This document shows, piece after piece, positions 1 to 21,250 of a stretch of 64,000 nucleotides of DNA. The translations under genes and the position numbers were made by a program. Location: positions 12,786,347 to 12,850,346 of the forward strand of contig CAIIXF020000009.1 in NCBI GenBank assembly GCA_903813345.2, written 5' to 3'. This DNA comes from Owenia fusiformis (lineage: Eukaryota; Annelida; Polychaeta; Sabellida; Oweniidae). A model generated the notes under the pieces. The model was not told the DNA's origin. It saw only the letters and a list, made by a program, of their open reading frames with translations, and did not search any database. The first letter of the stretch is position 1, and each line of letters opens with the position of its first letter.

Positions 1-159
1 CAGCAATAGGAAATACATGTATGTGTACTAATAAAATAACTAATAAACAAGTGAAAATTGTATTTCAGGTGCCATTCTTTCCTAATGTTTTTCATGTAGT
101 TATGGTTAATGTTCATGAATGATAACACTTCCCATCATAGGTTTGGCAACTCGAACCTC

Positions 160-420
160 TTTGAATTGTTACGCGGAATATGGCATACATTCCTGGTTGT
201 GTGGTATTTGTGATATGGGTGAATATTCTATACTCACCTGTGGTATATGGCATATTCCACAGGTGAGTAAACGATATTCCGCAGTAAATATGCAATACAT
301 CGATTTCAGTGAATACCCAATACTTACCTGCGGAATATGTCATACTCACTTGCGGAATATGCCATATACCGCAGGTGAATATGACATATACCACAGGTGA
401 AAACGTGATACAGAAAGCCT
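160..420. repeat. Array of near-palindromic repeats (CACCTGYGG...CCRCAGGTG)
   Basis: Alternating direct and inverted copies of a short unit built from CACCTGCGGAATATG and its complement. The clearest hairpin is 231-269: 13-bp perfect arms (TACTCACCTGTGG) around a 13-nt loop. Two further copies are at about 703-775. Because the unit is self-complementary, both strands show similar 93-codon open frames; these are not genes. Confidence 0.8.
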
Positions 421-1600
421 TGATTTGATTGGTTGCAAGAATCGACTCTAAATGTTAAACTACGCTGGAAATCATTAAAGTTAGTGCGTCAAGTAGTAAT
501 ATATGAATCCTTGATTGATTGAGTAAGTTTATTACGTGAGACTGGTGAGTGATACTTCTGCATAAGTTTATATATTCTATACACTGTACTGTTGATTCTG
601 TAATCATTATATAATAATTATTTATAAAGTTTTACTTGTTCGTTCAATAGATGCAATTGACAATTGCGTACTTCTGTATCACATTCTCATTGGTTAGTGT
701 GTATGCCATATACCGCAGGTGAATCTGTCATACACCGCAAGTGAATATGCCATATTCGTTGCGGGATATGGCATATATTTGTATCGTTTTATTTTTGGCA
801 TATGATATCAAAGTAATCTGAAATATGGTAATAAGGAACATAATCAAGGTTTAAAAATTGACAGACCTTCATATGCTTTCATAAAATAACTTCCAGTTGC
901 CAAACTTATGGAAGGGGTGTACATGCTTTATAGTTTAGGGTCCATGTAAACTGCAACAAGACTCCTATTGTTGCTGCAAATAATTAGCTATATAATAACA
1001 AATTGTAACAACAAATGATTAAGAGCCAGAGTTACTCCGAGCCTGATTGAAGTTTGCATTCTTCGTATTGTATATATGTCATAAATTGTTTAGTTGTAGT
1101 CCGTAGAACAGATGACGTATGTTTTGTTTATGTCAAAATAATACACCCTGTCCATAGGCATAGCCTGGGATCGGATTGTACCCCCCCCCCCCTATAACCA
1201 ATAAAAATATAACCATGAGATAGAAGAAAAGATCTTTAAAATGCTCTTTATTTTAAGCTTCTAGGTCCTATATTTTGACATTTGGTATGGCATTGGTATG
1301 GCTTTTGGGCACTATTTCAGTTGGTATGGGAACACATCCAAATTTGACATTTTGGTATGGGAATATATTGATATCTGAGGGTTCAACCTAGGACCCCGCC
1401 AAATTTTGTACACAGTGAACCCCCCAGGATTGAAGCAGACAAGTAGCAGACAAGTAGCAGACAAGTAAGATCAGTCCAAATAATCACGCTCTTACAAAGT
1501 TTTGACAACTTTTTCGTTTTGATGAATGTAAACAAAGGAAGTTACTTTGCTAAAGCCTACCATACACCAATACAACATGGTTGCACCTCCATTGATTTAA
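421..1600. other. Non-coding, presumed receptor 1 intron
   Basis: No exon recognised. Holds a C13 homopolymer tract at about 1180-1192 and three copies of a 13-bp unit (AGCAGACAAGTAG) at about 1435-1467. Confidence 0.5.
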
Positions 1601-2030
1601 CATTGGGTGGGACCTCATGGAAATTCTTGGACTATATTGAGCTTTGCCCGATGGAACTCCTTGGGATTCCTTGGGACTTTGCCCCATGAAGCCCCATTGA
1701 GTCCCATGAGATTCGATGGGGTATCATTTGGCAATGTCCCACGAAGCCCCATAGGTTCATTCTCTTTCCATTTGGGCAATGTGGGACTTTTGATCATGGG
1801 ATGTGTCAGCTAACTTGGGATCAAAATGACTGAGACAAAACCTTCTAAACCAAATTACATAATTTCTGTGGGATTTGATGGGATATGGAGGGACTCGATG
1901 AGACTCCATGGGGCAAAGTTAACATGGTCCCATGGGACATTGTGGGACTCTATATGGCATGATGGGACTTGATGGGGCGAGTGGGATTCTGCACCATTGG
2001 AATATGTTGGCCTAGGACCAAACTCGCTTA
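1600..2030. repeat. Imperfect foldback rich in TGGGAC/CCCATG
   Basis: Degenerate repeats of ATGGGAC and CCCATGA. GGACTTTGCCCCAT near 1675 is mirrored by ATGGGGCAAAGTT near 1907, so the block folds on itself. No target duplication identified. Confidence 0.5.
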
Positions 2031-3418
2031 ATGTCACATATCATATAAGTAATGTCAAGAAACCCAGTGCCACGGAATTATTCACTTAGAGATAATGTAA
2101 AGCACTATTATTTCTTTTGGCTTCAGGTTTCTACAATTTATGACACATATTATACAAAGCATATACACCCCCTCAATAACTCCATAAGGTTGGCAACTGC
2201 AAGTTTTCATATGATGACATATCAATGTCTGTCAATGTCTGAACCTCGATTTTGTTCCTTATTGCTTTATCAAAAGCTTGATGTCTTGTTTAAAATTGCC
2301 AAACAGCATGACAAGCTTTGATAAGTGATTCAAAGGGGGAATTCCAGTTACAAAACTTATGATGGGCAGTGTAATATAACATATTATCATCTTAATTCAT
2401 TCTTAACATACCATAACTACATAAACAACATTAGCATAGAATGGCATCTGAAATACAATTTTGAACTTGAATGTTATTAGTACACATACATGTATTTCCT
2501 ATTGCTGACCACATATACCCTAAACGGTTCTATGGGGTATGGCAATGATAAGTTGTAAAAAATATAAAATGGTAGATAATGAATATATTTAGCATTTTAT
2601 GATGTCACATATAGTGTTAAGATTTATTTAGAATAACAAATTTTGCAAAAGTGATACACATTTTCTATTTGACCCTACCAACAATTTCAACGACTGAAGT
2701 GTAATGTGCCACGCCCCCTTTCTTGAATTTTTAGGGGAAGGTAAAGAGAAAAATCAGAAAAATAGATGCTTGTAGTTTTTATTGAAACTTATGCAAGAAA
2801 TATTTGCTAACATCATCAGTGAAGTTTTTAATCAGGTTTAATACACCATAGGCCCTTACTTTTATTTAAATGACTGATTAACTATCGACTGAATAAGAAA
2901 TTTTGAAGAGAAATTATGTACTTTTAGGGACAAATTATCCTATATCTCTACCAAATTGTGTTGGATAAGACCCAAACTTTCAGGAATTCTTCATACATGC
3001 CTTACTGAAATATTAACAATGTTTCATTATAATTGCAACAACCTCAAATGAGATATTAAATAGTTTCAAGCATATAGTCAAACTCCAACTCGAAAATGAT
3101 AAAATTTGCTGACTCAGCACTTTTGAGCCTGCTTTGCAAGGGTTCACAAACTTTTTTTTACATGCCTTGGGGTCCCCTACAAGAATCTAAAGTCAAATTG
3201 AATCTAGGTGTTTTGGACACAAATGGCCTTGGCCGTAGCACTATATAGAGAGGTTCCATTGACCCTATTGTTTATAGCTACATGCGTTGAGTAACACGAG
3301 GCAAGTCGAACCTGTTACAGAGAGCATTGCTTCCCAATTCTCTAGATGTTCGATGAAGGTTCTGATGTGACTCTCAGAGTCTGGGAGGAGGTATTATGCT
3401 CCGGTTTTCATGCCAATA
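2031..3418. other. Non-coding, nothing recognised
   Basis: AT-rich sequence in the presumed intron of receptor 1. No exon, repeat array or RNA gene that I can support. Confidence 0.4.
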
Positions 3419-3885
3419 AACCCTCAATCACATTTGCTCTACGGCCATCGCACGTCGACCTTAGTTCGTTGAAATCAGTAAAGGCCGTAGAATCGGCGTA
3501 GAAATAACAACTCGGATCGGAATTATAATGTTTTGCATTCCTGTATTTTGCATTTTGTCACCGTAGAAATAGACAAGCTGTAGCCAAACGATAGAATTTC
3601 CCATGGTGGCAGGACTTGTGAACCATATGATCAAAAGGCAACCCTGCGATCGTCTCACGTCTACCTTGGTTTTTGTTAAGAAAAACTACGTCTACCGTAG
3701 GACTAGGGACGCCCTAAACTGACCGTGCTTCTTGATGTATCTGCCGTACGACAAGTGTAGTTTTTATGTCGCCTCAAAACCGTAGCAAATGTGACTGCTA
3801 TATATGACCGCAGACATTCCAAGGTGACCGTATAAAGGAATGACAGTCGACCGTACGGTTCACGTAGCAAATGTGACTGAGGCTT
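3419..3885. mobile_element. MITE, family with ends CYCARTCACATTTG, copy 1
   Basis: The left end CCTCAATCACATTTGCT is complemented by AGCAAATGTGACTGAGG at the right. The interior carries repeated CCGTAG/CTACGG words and shares CTCGGA..TTATAAT text with the element at 36581-37072. About 467 bp; no transposase. Confidence 0.65.
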
Positions 3886-5378
3886 AAGTTCGAGAAACAA
3901 ATATAATGTCCAAACTATAGTATTCATTAACCATCCATTATGCCCTATTTCATTTTTACTAATTTCTAACCAAATCTGAAGAGTAAATTGTTCAATTTGA
4001 AAGATTAAATACAGAAATGTCTTATTTGTATGAACGTATGAAATATTTATCCTTCGAAAAAATCGGGGTATGTAAAATTTATATGAAGCAGAAACATTGA
4101 AAATTATCCAGGTAATGTGTGTGCATTTTACAACACTATATATAAGTGGCAATTGGAGGGAGGCATTTGGACGCCCCTCTGCGATTTTTTATTACTTGTT
4201 TGATTTCAGTAATGTTGGACCGTTGCGAACACTCAATTATCTCTCCAAAAAGTATTGTTTTTTCAAAAAGGTAGGTCAACAAAGCTCAAATCGAGAGGAT
4301 GAGGACATTTTGTTATGAATTGTTCATTTTTATTTTAAAATAAATTTGTTTTTGCCAAAATGCTATATTTCCTAAAAGAATAATCTATATATTATATTTT
4401 AAATTGAACAAAAATCAAGGTAAAGGCCTTTCTAAAACTAAACTCATACACTTTCACATATAGCAGGTCATGAGAACCCACTGGCATGCATGGAACGTGT
4501 AATTAGATAATCAACAACAAAGATTTTAGATTTAAGGTACACGTCTTCGTTTTACTTCAAGAGCTTACTTGAAATCAAATTATGGAGCGGATAGAATACC
4601 TCCCAACTACTCGCATTTGACATATCATAAATAAGAGTCAAAACTATTATATTGGCCGTAAGTAAACTAATTTAGTCAGAATTATCGGATCCGATTGTGT
4701 ATTCGCTAGAAAATATTGGCAAATACTAGGGTGAAGTAATAGTATATAATCTGTTTTATGAAGTTTCTAGCGAACATGTTGTCATTAAGTGTTAGTTTGA
4801 GATAGTTATCATGCAATAAAGATATTAAAGCAACAGCGTCCAGGATAGCCTATTGATATTATGAATGATAACCCTCATTTGAAAGATTTCTTTGGTAAAC
4901 AGATACTCTTGAAGTGCCAATGGAACGATGGTTGATATGACGTATTATCTATGCGTTGCGTTCATCACGTGCCACGAGGAGCAGAACGATTTTGGCCAGA
5001 AAGGCAGATATTATGATGTGCACGGACATGGGGACAATTCGAGAAATAAGGGCTAATGGCGCCTTAGAGCTTTCATTTTGAAGATTTTTATACGCTTTTT
5101 TCTTGCATTTCATTCAGAGCAACATCGGAGAAAATTGACCTACTTTAGAAAATAGGTATTTTCGTGTTCCGTTCATAGAAATTACACAACCGGGTTTATA
5201 GATTATGTGTGTTCTGATATAATAGTTATTCCTTTGCAAGAAAGAATACAACGAACTTCTCGAATATAGATAGTCATTCAAAAGCAACTTTTTGAATAAA
5301 AAAGACAATTCACATACTTTTTCACCCGTGGCATTCGATCGATACGATTGTAAAAAATAGAAATAAATGTAATTGTAC
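3886..5378. other. Non-coding, nothing recognised
   Basis: Presumed start of intron 1 of receptor 1 (minus strand). AT-rich, no exon or repeat found. Confidence 0.4.
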
Positions 5379-5606
5379 CTTGGTTTCGATCCAGTCCATT
5401 TTGAGATGATATCCATTTAATATGTCCGTCCGATTGTTAACCATAGATAGTGCCGTCTCAATTGCCAATTTGTGTCCCGGGCCGCCAGCATCGTACGAAT
5501 AAAGTGCCAAAAAGTGCAAAATCTTCGGGGTTGAATATAAGGTATTTGAAATAACGCAAAGTGAAGTTGCAGTGAAACAATAAAGCAATGCCTTGAGGCT
5601 GAGCAT
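5379..5606 (-). CDS. Receptor 1, first coding exon: signal peptide and start of ANF-receptor ligand-binding domain (partial gene)
   Basis: The exon encodes 76 residues and ends at a good donor (AAG|GTACAA), phase 0. Residues 1-25 (MLSLKALLYCFTATSLC...) form a signal peptide with a hydrophobic core. From about residue 27 the reading KILHFLALYSYD, then GGPGHKLAIE and NNRTDILNGYHLK, is the typical first beta-alpha unit of the periplasmic-binding-protein type I fold used by receptor guanylyl cyclases and GABA-B receptors. The ATG at 5606-5604 has a purine at -3. The frame stays open upstream to 6092, but the internal Met is preferred because the signal peptide starts there. The remaining exons must lie at lower coordinates, and none is recognisable down to position 1, so intron 1 exceeds 5.3 kb. 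A receptor guanylyl cyclase paralogous to the one at 22.9-51 kb is the best guess; a GABA-B-like receptor cannot be excluded from this exon alone. Confidence 0.78.
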
Positions 5607-8600
5607 CTTGGCGTTATTGTCGCCTTGTCTGTTCTCTGCTATTAAAAGCGCACTGTTTTCATTACGTGTCAGTCGAATTCCCTGTTGTTCTTGATGTGTC
5701 TTAGGCCAAAGGAAACAGTATGCTATAGTCTTCCAATGTGTGTCGGATTCCACAGAACAAGACAACGGGATAGTCGTCACGTGACCTTCGCGATTGATCT
5801 CCTCCACTATAGGTGAGGAGGAACTCCACTCTAGGTGAGGAGGAAAAGCCCCGGGAGTTTCGAGATGACAGACATAACTATGTCTCTTGCTTACCACCTT
5901 CAGTCTACTTCGTTTGTTCGAATTTTCATCGGCTAGTTTCCAAATATATATTTGTTGATCGATGTAGGCATATCCCGTACATCTTTCTTTAACTTGATGT
6001 GAAATAAGAAGCTGTGTTATTTGTTCACACGACAGAAATGAAATTATTCGAAGCGTCTTTCGAAATTGTGAACCCGCCATTAATGACATCATTTGCTTGA
6101 TCGATTTTGACCAATCAGAGATGTATTTCTTCTTAATATAGATTTACATTATAAGCGTATGTCTTCTTTGAACTCAGGGTTTATTTCCCGTTCACGTTTA
6201 AGTTGCGAAAACATTGCAAGCTTAAACTCCCTACTATTCTTCTTGTAACCACTGAAAAGGTGTTCACTAAAACAAGTTTTACTGTGCAGTAATAATCTAA
6301 GTTCACAGTATATTTTGAAAATACCATGTCTGAATACCAAGTCAAAATATGTTGTAGTACTCAGAATCAATTTTCACATTTTAACATTTCGAAAAATTGG
6401 CAACATTGAATATTATAAATTAGATATAGTACTAATTTTAAAAAGAATTGACAACATATTAATAACTTCCTCTCGTTGAAGCACCACTGTTTTAAACGGA
6501 TCGTATTCACGGGTGTTAAAACACGAATATACCATGAGCACATGCTTTGAGGATCCGCGTTGTTTGAACCTACCGCCGAGCACACTTATACATTAAGACC
6601 CGTTACACAGTCATGATACCGCCGAGCAAGCTCATTGCATCATCGGGTCTGCTTTACCTCCGTGGTATTGGTCGATATAATATCACTGAACATAGAATTG
6701 CTTGTTGAGCATCACACAACATTACCATTATTATTTATTTGGAATTACGCAGGGGCCATTTTCAAGATATTTTTTTGCACTTAAAGTTTTCTTTTAAATA
6801 ATAATAAATAAGTAAAAATATCACAACATTTATATAATTTTAATTAACTAAAAAATAAAATCAAAATGGACTCCAGACTCACAATGGGTGGTACAACTTA
6901 TTAGATAATGTTCATTTTTAAGTTTATTGTTACAGTCTTACGATTTGAATTAGTTTACATTTATTGTAATAACATCACTGGGTATTGCTAAATTTGTCTC
7001 ACACAACATAACAGTTATTTTCATTTAAGATTTCACCAGGGGTCTAATTTAAAAATCGTCAAATATAGAACAATTAAACAAAAGATTTCAAAAAGGAAAC
7101 AATATTAGTGAACATTGATAAGAAAAATCTTCACCTTGACCTTGGAAAGTAGGTGAAGCTTCGAAGTTAGATATTTTGTTTTAACGTTTTTTTAGGTTTC
7201 ATTGACCTAACATGGGGGTGCCATCATATATTCATTTTCGAAAATTACACACATTGGATTTATATCTTATTTATCATGACACTTAACAGAGCCTTTTAGC
7301 GATACGTGTTAGAGACAATATAAAAAAGTTATATTTGTCAACAGTTTTGGAAAGGGTGCTATTTGATGATTTTTGACAGTTTTTGTTATTGAGACCATAA
7401 AAACCTAAAACTATTTAATTTCACTGTTTTCTGGTAGGAGGTTGCAAGGGTTACAATGCTTTTCATTGATTTCTATCCACTTCCGAAGTACTTGAGTCAA
7501 TTAGAAAAATATAATAAAAAGCCCCCCTTCCAATTTCAGTGAGGGGGTGCCATAGGGGATGAAATCCCACCCATTACACCTCCATCCCCAAACTGACGGG
7601 CCTGTACATTAATGTATGTTCAAAGATTCAACTTTTATTGCCAATAAGATCATGGATCAACAGACCAAAAGACTATGAATCAAAATAGGTTTGACAATAA
7701 GTGCAGCCCCGTGGAACTACCTATCATAAAGATAATTAAAAACCATAGATTACACATCAAATAAATACTAGTCTTCTCTGACTTTTAACTTTTTAGCTTC
7801 TAACACCACAAGAAAACAACGGGTTTTCAATAGGTTGGTTGCATATTGTTAGAAAATGATTTATCTTTAAAATGGTATATAATACATGGCATGGTTTAAG
7901 ATATATCATGATATTTTTATCTTTAAACTATTATTTTTTGGCCCACCCTGTATGTATATAGGGTTACTTTATTGTTAATAGATCATCATTATCACTTTAT
8001 AGCATATTCTAATCTGTAAAAAATAAGACAAAAATAATAATTCTGCACGAAATGCAATGTGGGTAAGGCATAATGTTCTCATGGAAACCACTAAAACATT
8101 AGGACAACATGCTGTATCTCGTTGCATCATCAAATTGCACCTTATATGTAGGTTTCATGAATGAGTAATGTCATAATACTTATGTTTTTTGTTTTGTTTT
8201 AAGATTGCAATATTAGCTCCTAAAATATCGTGATGAATAACCCACGCATTTTTTCACATACTAATATTTGACTTTTAAGACAACGATTTTTTACATTGAA
8301 TATTAAAGGAATGAATGAGTAATACGTATCCAACGATCATGGACCTAGTGTCAAAATATATCGAAGTTTGCATACTTCATCAAGGCTAACATCTATTTTC
8401 ATTAACTACAAAGAAAACCCCCGAACATACCTAATTTCTGCCGATATTCACGATCACTAATCATTCTAAATCCCCGGGAATCTTCTCCCGAAACCATTAA
8501 ACATCGACTGAAAAAACGCCGACGACACAGAGAATATAGGCAAATTTACAGTAATTGATATATTCAAATTCTGTTCTTCTACAAAAGCCTGCGTCATGTG

Positions 8601-10504
8601 TGTTGATATCAACGACATTTAATGTGCATTATTTTGATGTCAACACAACTGGTCACCTTAACAATGCGATGTATATTAAAAAGCATATCATTTCCTAAAA
8701 TAGCTTTTATTGTGATCTATTGACAAAAAACAAAGATTTGTTTTGTTTGCAGTTGTTAATGAACCTTCTACCCTTTTACACCGGCTTACGGCACATACAG
8801 GGTGACCAATTGATACAGTAAACGTATCTGGCAATTCTTCAGATTTTACCCAATTCTCATTCAAGTCGAAGCACTTTTTGAAATGACATATCATATTCTT
8901 ATTTTATATTTTATATTTACGTATTTATATTTATGTATTCTACATACTAGTAATGTCCTTTGTAACGCCGGTCTGGCTTCCCAAAATCGAGAGAACTATG
9001 TATACAGCATAAACTACATGTGTATGGCGATAAGCAGGGCGACGCAGATTTGCTATATTGATTTTGAGAAAACCTGTACGTCCTCCATACAGCCGCCAGA
9101 GAGCAAGTTTGACCGGTGCTTAACCCCGAGACCAAAACTTACAACACATAAATCTGAGGTTACTTTTGACATTTCTTTCTTTTTTCATTTCTCATTGATA
9201 TGTTTTCTCATTGATTATGTATGGTATGGCCAAGTGTGTGTGTTTCGCTTATTGTTAGCACTTCGGAAAGTCAGATCTAGTTCTAATCACATGCCAAAAA
9301 CACATAAACCTGCCTGAATAAATCAGATATTTTCAGAAGATTGTTCATATCAAATCTTTATGTCCATGTCAAATCTTTATTGTTCACTTATACATCATCA
9401 AATGAACACAGCAGCTGCTGTACAAGACAGTGCTTGAAAATAAAAACAAAGTGTCCTCAATTGTTCACGCGGTAATAGACTCAACAAATAAAGAGTATTG
9501 GAGAAGTTCTTCGAATTATTTTTCATCTCAAAATGATGATTCATAATATGAACAACACTGATTTTGTAATAAAATCAGAATTAAGTCGGTACTAATTAGC
9601 TAAGCCAATCAATAATTCAGAACAAAGCGAGTTTCTGCAATTGTGCATACGTCATATAAAGTGAGGATGTTAGGAAGGTGTTGACTTCAAAAGAAAGGAG
9701 TTTTATTGCAAAATATGTTGAGATGTGGATGTACCTATGATTTCTATGCGGGGATGGCAATAATCAATAACAAAATTAATTGTATTGTTCATGAATCAAA
9801 TATCATAATATTGCTGTTAGCCTATACATATTATTTGAGGATCATCGATTAACCCTAATGTGTGCAACCTTTATTATAACACTAAAAAGAGGGGGGGGGT
9901 GATTTGTAAAGTGAATGTGAAATGAAAAATAAACGACACTGAAATAATAGCGATATTTTCCACAACGTAACCGTGAACGCAAAGTCGATGAATCAAGGAA
10001 CAGTAATGTACATGTATATACACGCGCTACTTAGTCTACTGCCATCAGCTTCGGAGCTGTGATTAGAAGGGGAGATTTGCAATTTCACGTTGGTGTAAAT
10101 GGGAATCATAATACTCAGGTCTATTAAATAACATGCTGGCAATTGTGATTTCGATGCATGCTTTCTGAAGAAAATGATGCGTGTCATAGCACCAGATATC
10201 TTTACTAAACGAGCATGTTGAAAATATGAATCATAGAAAACTAGCTAGCATATTGCACAACGATATGTAAGTAAACACTATAACTGGAAGGATTATTTAT
10301 GTGAGAAAACTACATGCATTTGTGTAGAGCAGCTTTTGCACACAGGTTGACGTTTCGATTTTATTTGATAATCCAAGGAACCAAAAAACCTAGGTTTGAA
10401 TTTATTTTAACGAGTTTAATCAATTTGACTTCGTCTTGCCAAGATTTGAATTAAACTACTTTTATCTTATCTTAAACTAGATATTTTGGTTTCATGACTG
10501 TATG
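5607..10504. other. Intergenic between receptor 1 and calponin 1
   Basis: 5607-6092 is an open frame continuous with receptor 1 exon 1 and is read here as 5' UTR/promoter (CACGTG at about 5777-5782). 7790-7952 resembles the right half of the element at 42594-43190 and ends TTTGGCCCACCCTGTA. The 144-codon frame at 8883-9317 matches nothing I know. Otherwise nothing supportable. Confidence 0.4.
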
Positions 10505-10703
10505 TACCAGGTCGTTCAATAAGTTCACTGAAAAATGCTCTCATTTCAAAGATTTTTTTTTATATTTTTACGCAATGTGTAAACATTATTTTCGAATTGA
10601 TTTTTAAAATATCAACATCTCTAATTTGATTGGTCAAAAATAATGGTTATTATGGTAACTTGATTTTTGTGTAGGCGGAGCACTTTGTTTGAACGACTTG
10701 GTA
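10505..10703. mobile_element. Short MITE (~200 bp)
   Basis: TACCAGGTCGTTCAA at the left is complemented by TTGAACGACTTGGTA at the right. AT-rich interior without coding capacity. Confidence 0.6.
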
Positions 10704-11210
10704 TAAACTAAAACACATTAACCATGGGTGAGTTAAAACTACTACTCTATCTCGACTCTGGCTGTGTATGATAATTATGAATTGACTTATATAATAATAA
10801 AAAATATGTAATAATAGAAATCGTTACCTAAAAAACTCTACTGTGGTTCGTTCACGGCGCCAAATGTATATTTTAAGGCCCTGAACTAGCTTTGGGCTTA
10901 CTTCAAGTTGGAATTTAATGCAATAAAATGTAATACACAATAACTTTAAAAATAATCCTCGGTAAAAACCATGAATACATGCATTGTGCCAATACTAAAG
11001 GGTTAGCTAAATAACCTTCCAGCTCAATAATCACGGATTGCAAGTACTAATTGTATTTTTACATAAACATTCATACTTTTATCTCTGTTCCTGGGTTTTC
11101 TATTTAATATAAAAAATGATCCCTGAAAAACATTTGATATCTTATATATTAAAAGGGATTCCAGGGAGAAGTGCGAACTATACAATTAATTAAAACAGGA
11201 TATGATAATA

Positions 11211-11405
11211 TATAGGGTGTTTCATATGTATGCACCCCCTCTAAAATATATGTTTTATATTATTTTGTTCCTCATAGAAATTTACCTAGTGGTCTGCAAT
11301 AGTGGCCTGTCCGGATATATCACCTCTTGATTCTAAAATTTTGCAATCTTATGTTACCTTCTATGAGGAACGCAATGCTACATGTATGAGTTTAGAGGGA
11401 GGGCA
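11211..11405. mobile_element. Truncated MITE abutting a mariner-like remnant
   Basis: The left end holds GTATGCACCCCCTCTAAA and the right end TTTAGAGGGAGGGCATAC, a clear inverted repeat. Its outer right end is replaced by the start of the next element. Confidence 0.45.
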
Positions 11406-11993
11406 TACAAAGGGTGGTAAAAAATGGAAACCCTGCATTTTCCTCATATCTTTGTCAGTTTAGGTAATAATTCCCTGAAATTTGACACATATGTACAACA
11501 TTCAATTTCCTACCAGACAAACATGTTTCATGACCATCAGATAGATAGTCACAATGGTACAGCACTTTAAACAAGATGCCCCAGTGTGGCCACCATAGCG
11601 CTATTGGCAAATCTTAACAGGTTGTCAATGATCTGACTACATTTTTCAGCAGGTATGGCCTGAATGACATGGATGATCTGCTTTTTGAGGTCTGCAGTTG
11701 TCCTGGGGTTGTTCTCGTACACCCTTTTCTGGTGTATCACCACAGGTTCAAGTTAGGTAGGGAGATTTTGGATGATAGGTGCAGGTTTGCCGAAAGTGCA
11801 ATATTGGCCACTGGAGCATGTTGTTTAAAGTGCTGTAACATTGTGACTATCAATTTGATGGTCATGAAATATAGTAGGCTGGTAGGAAACTGAATGATGT
11901 ACAAATGTGCTAAATATCAGGGAGTAATTTCCTAAAATGACAAAGATATGAGGAAAATGGCGACAGGGTTTCCATTTTTTTGACCACCCTGTA
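11406..11993. mobile_element. Mariner-like foldback element A
   Basis: Left terminus AAGGGTGGTAAAAAATGG, right terminus CCATTTTTTTGACCACCCT. The two halves are also largely complementary inside (TTTCATGACCATCA near 11525; TGATGGTCATGAAATA near 11857). Related to the element at 27295-27857. Confidence 0.7.
11590..11745 (-). pseudogene. Decayed Tc1/mariner-type transposase C-terminus (element A)
   Basis: The minus strand reads KRVYENNPRTTADLKKQI, then HVIQAIPAEKCSQIIDN, matching the end of many Tc1/mariner-superfamily (DDE_3) transposases of the form 'KDRVYxNNPRTIxELKxxI..AIP'. No DDE core precedes it; non-functional. Confidence 0.7.
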
Positions 11994-12159
11994 CATAAGA
12001 AACACACTGTACACTTTGCGCATTTTACACATTTGTAAGAGAAACAGGTTTGAAAATATTTACTCCTACATTTAACATTTTCTTAACTGATAATTTTCCC
12101 AGTCGCTGAAACTGTGACAAAGTATTTAGAATTGGCAAGATAGCAACATATCACTGACC

Positions 12160-12341
12160 TTGTATAATCTAATTTCTAACATGTTATTAATAAGGGTAGC
12201 CCATCCTTAAGGGCCAAGTGTAGCTGGAGGTTGATTTAAATCAGAATTAATCCAAGGTGTATCAGTGGACAACGATTGTTATAGTGAAGTGGAAAGTTAT
12301 TGGGTATGTACATATCTATCAAGAAGAAAATAATTAATTTT
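12160..12341. repeat. Direct repeat upstream of the calponin 1 start exon, copy 1
   Basis: About 180 bp (TAATAAGGGTAGCCCATCC ... ATCTATCAAGAAGAAAAT), repeated with moderate divergence at 13050-13236. The pair brackets the first coding exon at 12833-12883. Confidence 0.75.
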
Positions 12342-12832
12342 CATGAGGCTATTTTACATGTGTGTATGTCTTCTGCGAAGCAATTAGAATTTAACTACTG
12401 TATATACGTTCACATTTTAACACGCAAGTAAGTTTATACTTGTAAACATAGCTATCTAGAAGAAAATAGGCAAGAATTGATAGATATCTAATGTCGAAAA
12501 TATTTTATGAATGAATATCGTTGCATTGGTAGAGTATACTCAACAATAGTCAATCAAGACTCCTCATATCAGCTATAGTAGTTCGATTCCATACACAGGA
12601 GTTCGGGGATTTTGAAATGCATGAGCTGAACTAATTAATTGCTTTTCAAGTTTTTTCTGATGCGGGGCGTATTTAAAATATCTACATTAAGGTTTTGGGT
12701 TTCACGTTGATACCTTTATTGGTGTTTCAGTTGGTGTGATTTAACAATGGCAACTTGATCAACGTGCACAAATTATCCACGATTATTTTTATTTTCTAGG
12801 TGTATCTTCTCTCATAATTTACTGAACAAAAG

Positions 12833-21250
<8,418 letters not shown>

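Noticed and set aside
113-400. 93-codon open frames on both strands
   Set aside because: They are translations of a self-complementary repeat array; no start context, domain or splice signals.
3703-4152. 149-codon minus-strand frame
   Set aside because: It overlaps a MITE end and reads as AT-rich noise without any domain; not a receptor 1 exon.
5607-6092. In-frame upstream extension of receptor 1 exon 1 (162 codons)
   Set aside because: It would bury the signal peptide inside the protein and matches nothing; treated as 5' UTR, though the open frame is noted.
8883-9317. 144-codon open frame on the plus strand
   Set aside because: Starts with an AT-rich hydrophobic run and shows no family, splice signals or conserved motif.
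12521-12590. tRNA-like A box (TTGCATTGGTAGAG) and B box (AGTTCGATTCC) at tRNA spacing
   Set aside because: The T-stem has two mismatches of five and no acceptor stem pairs; at best a decayed tRNA or tRNA-derived SINE.
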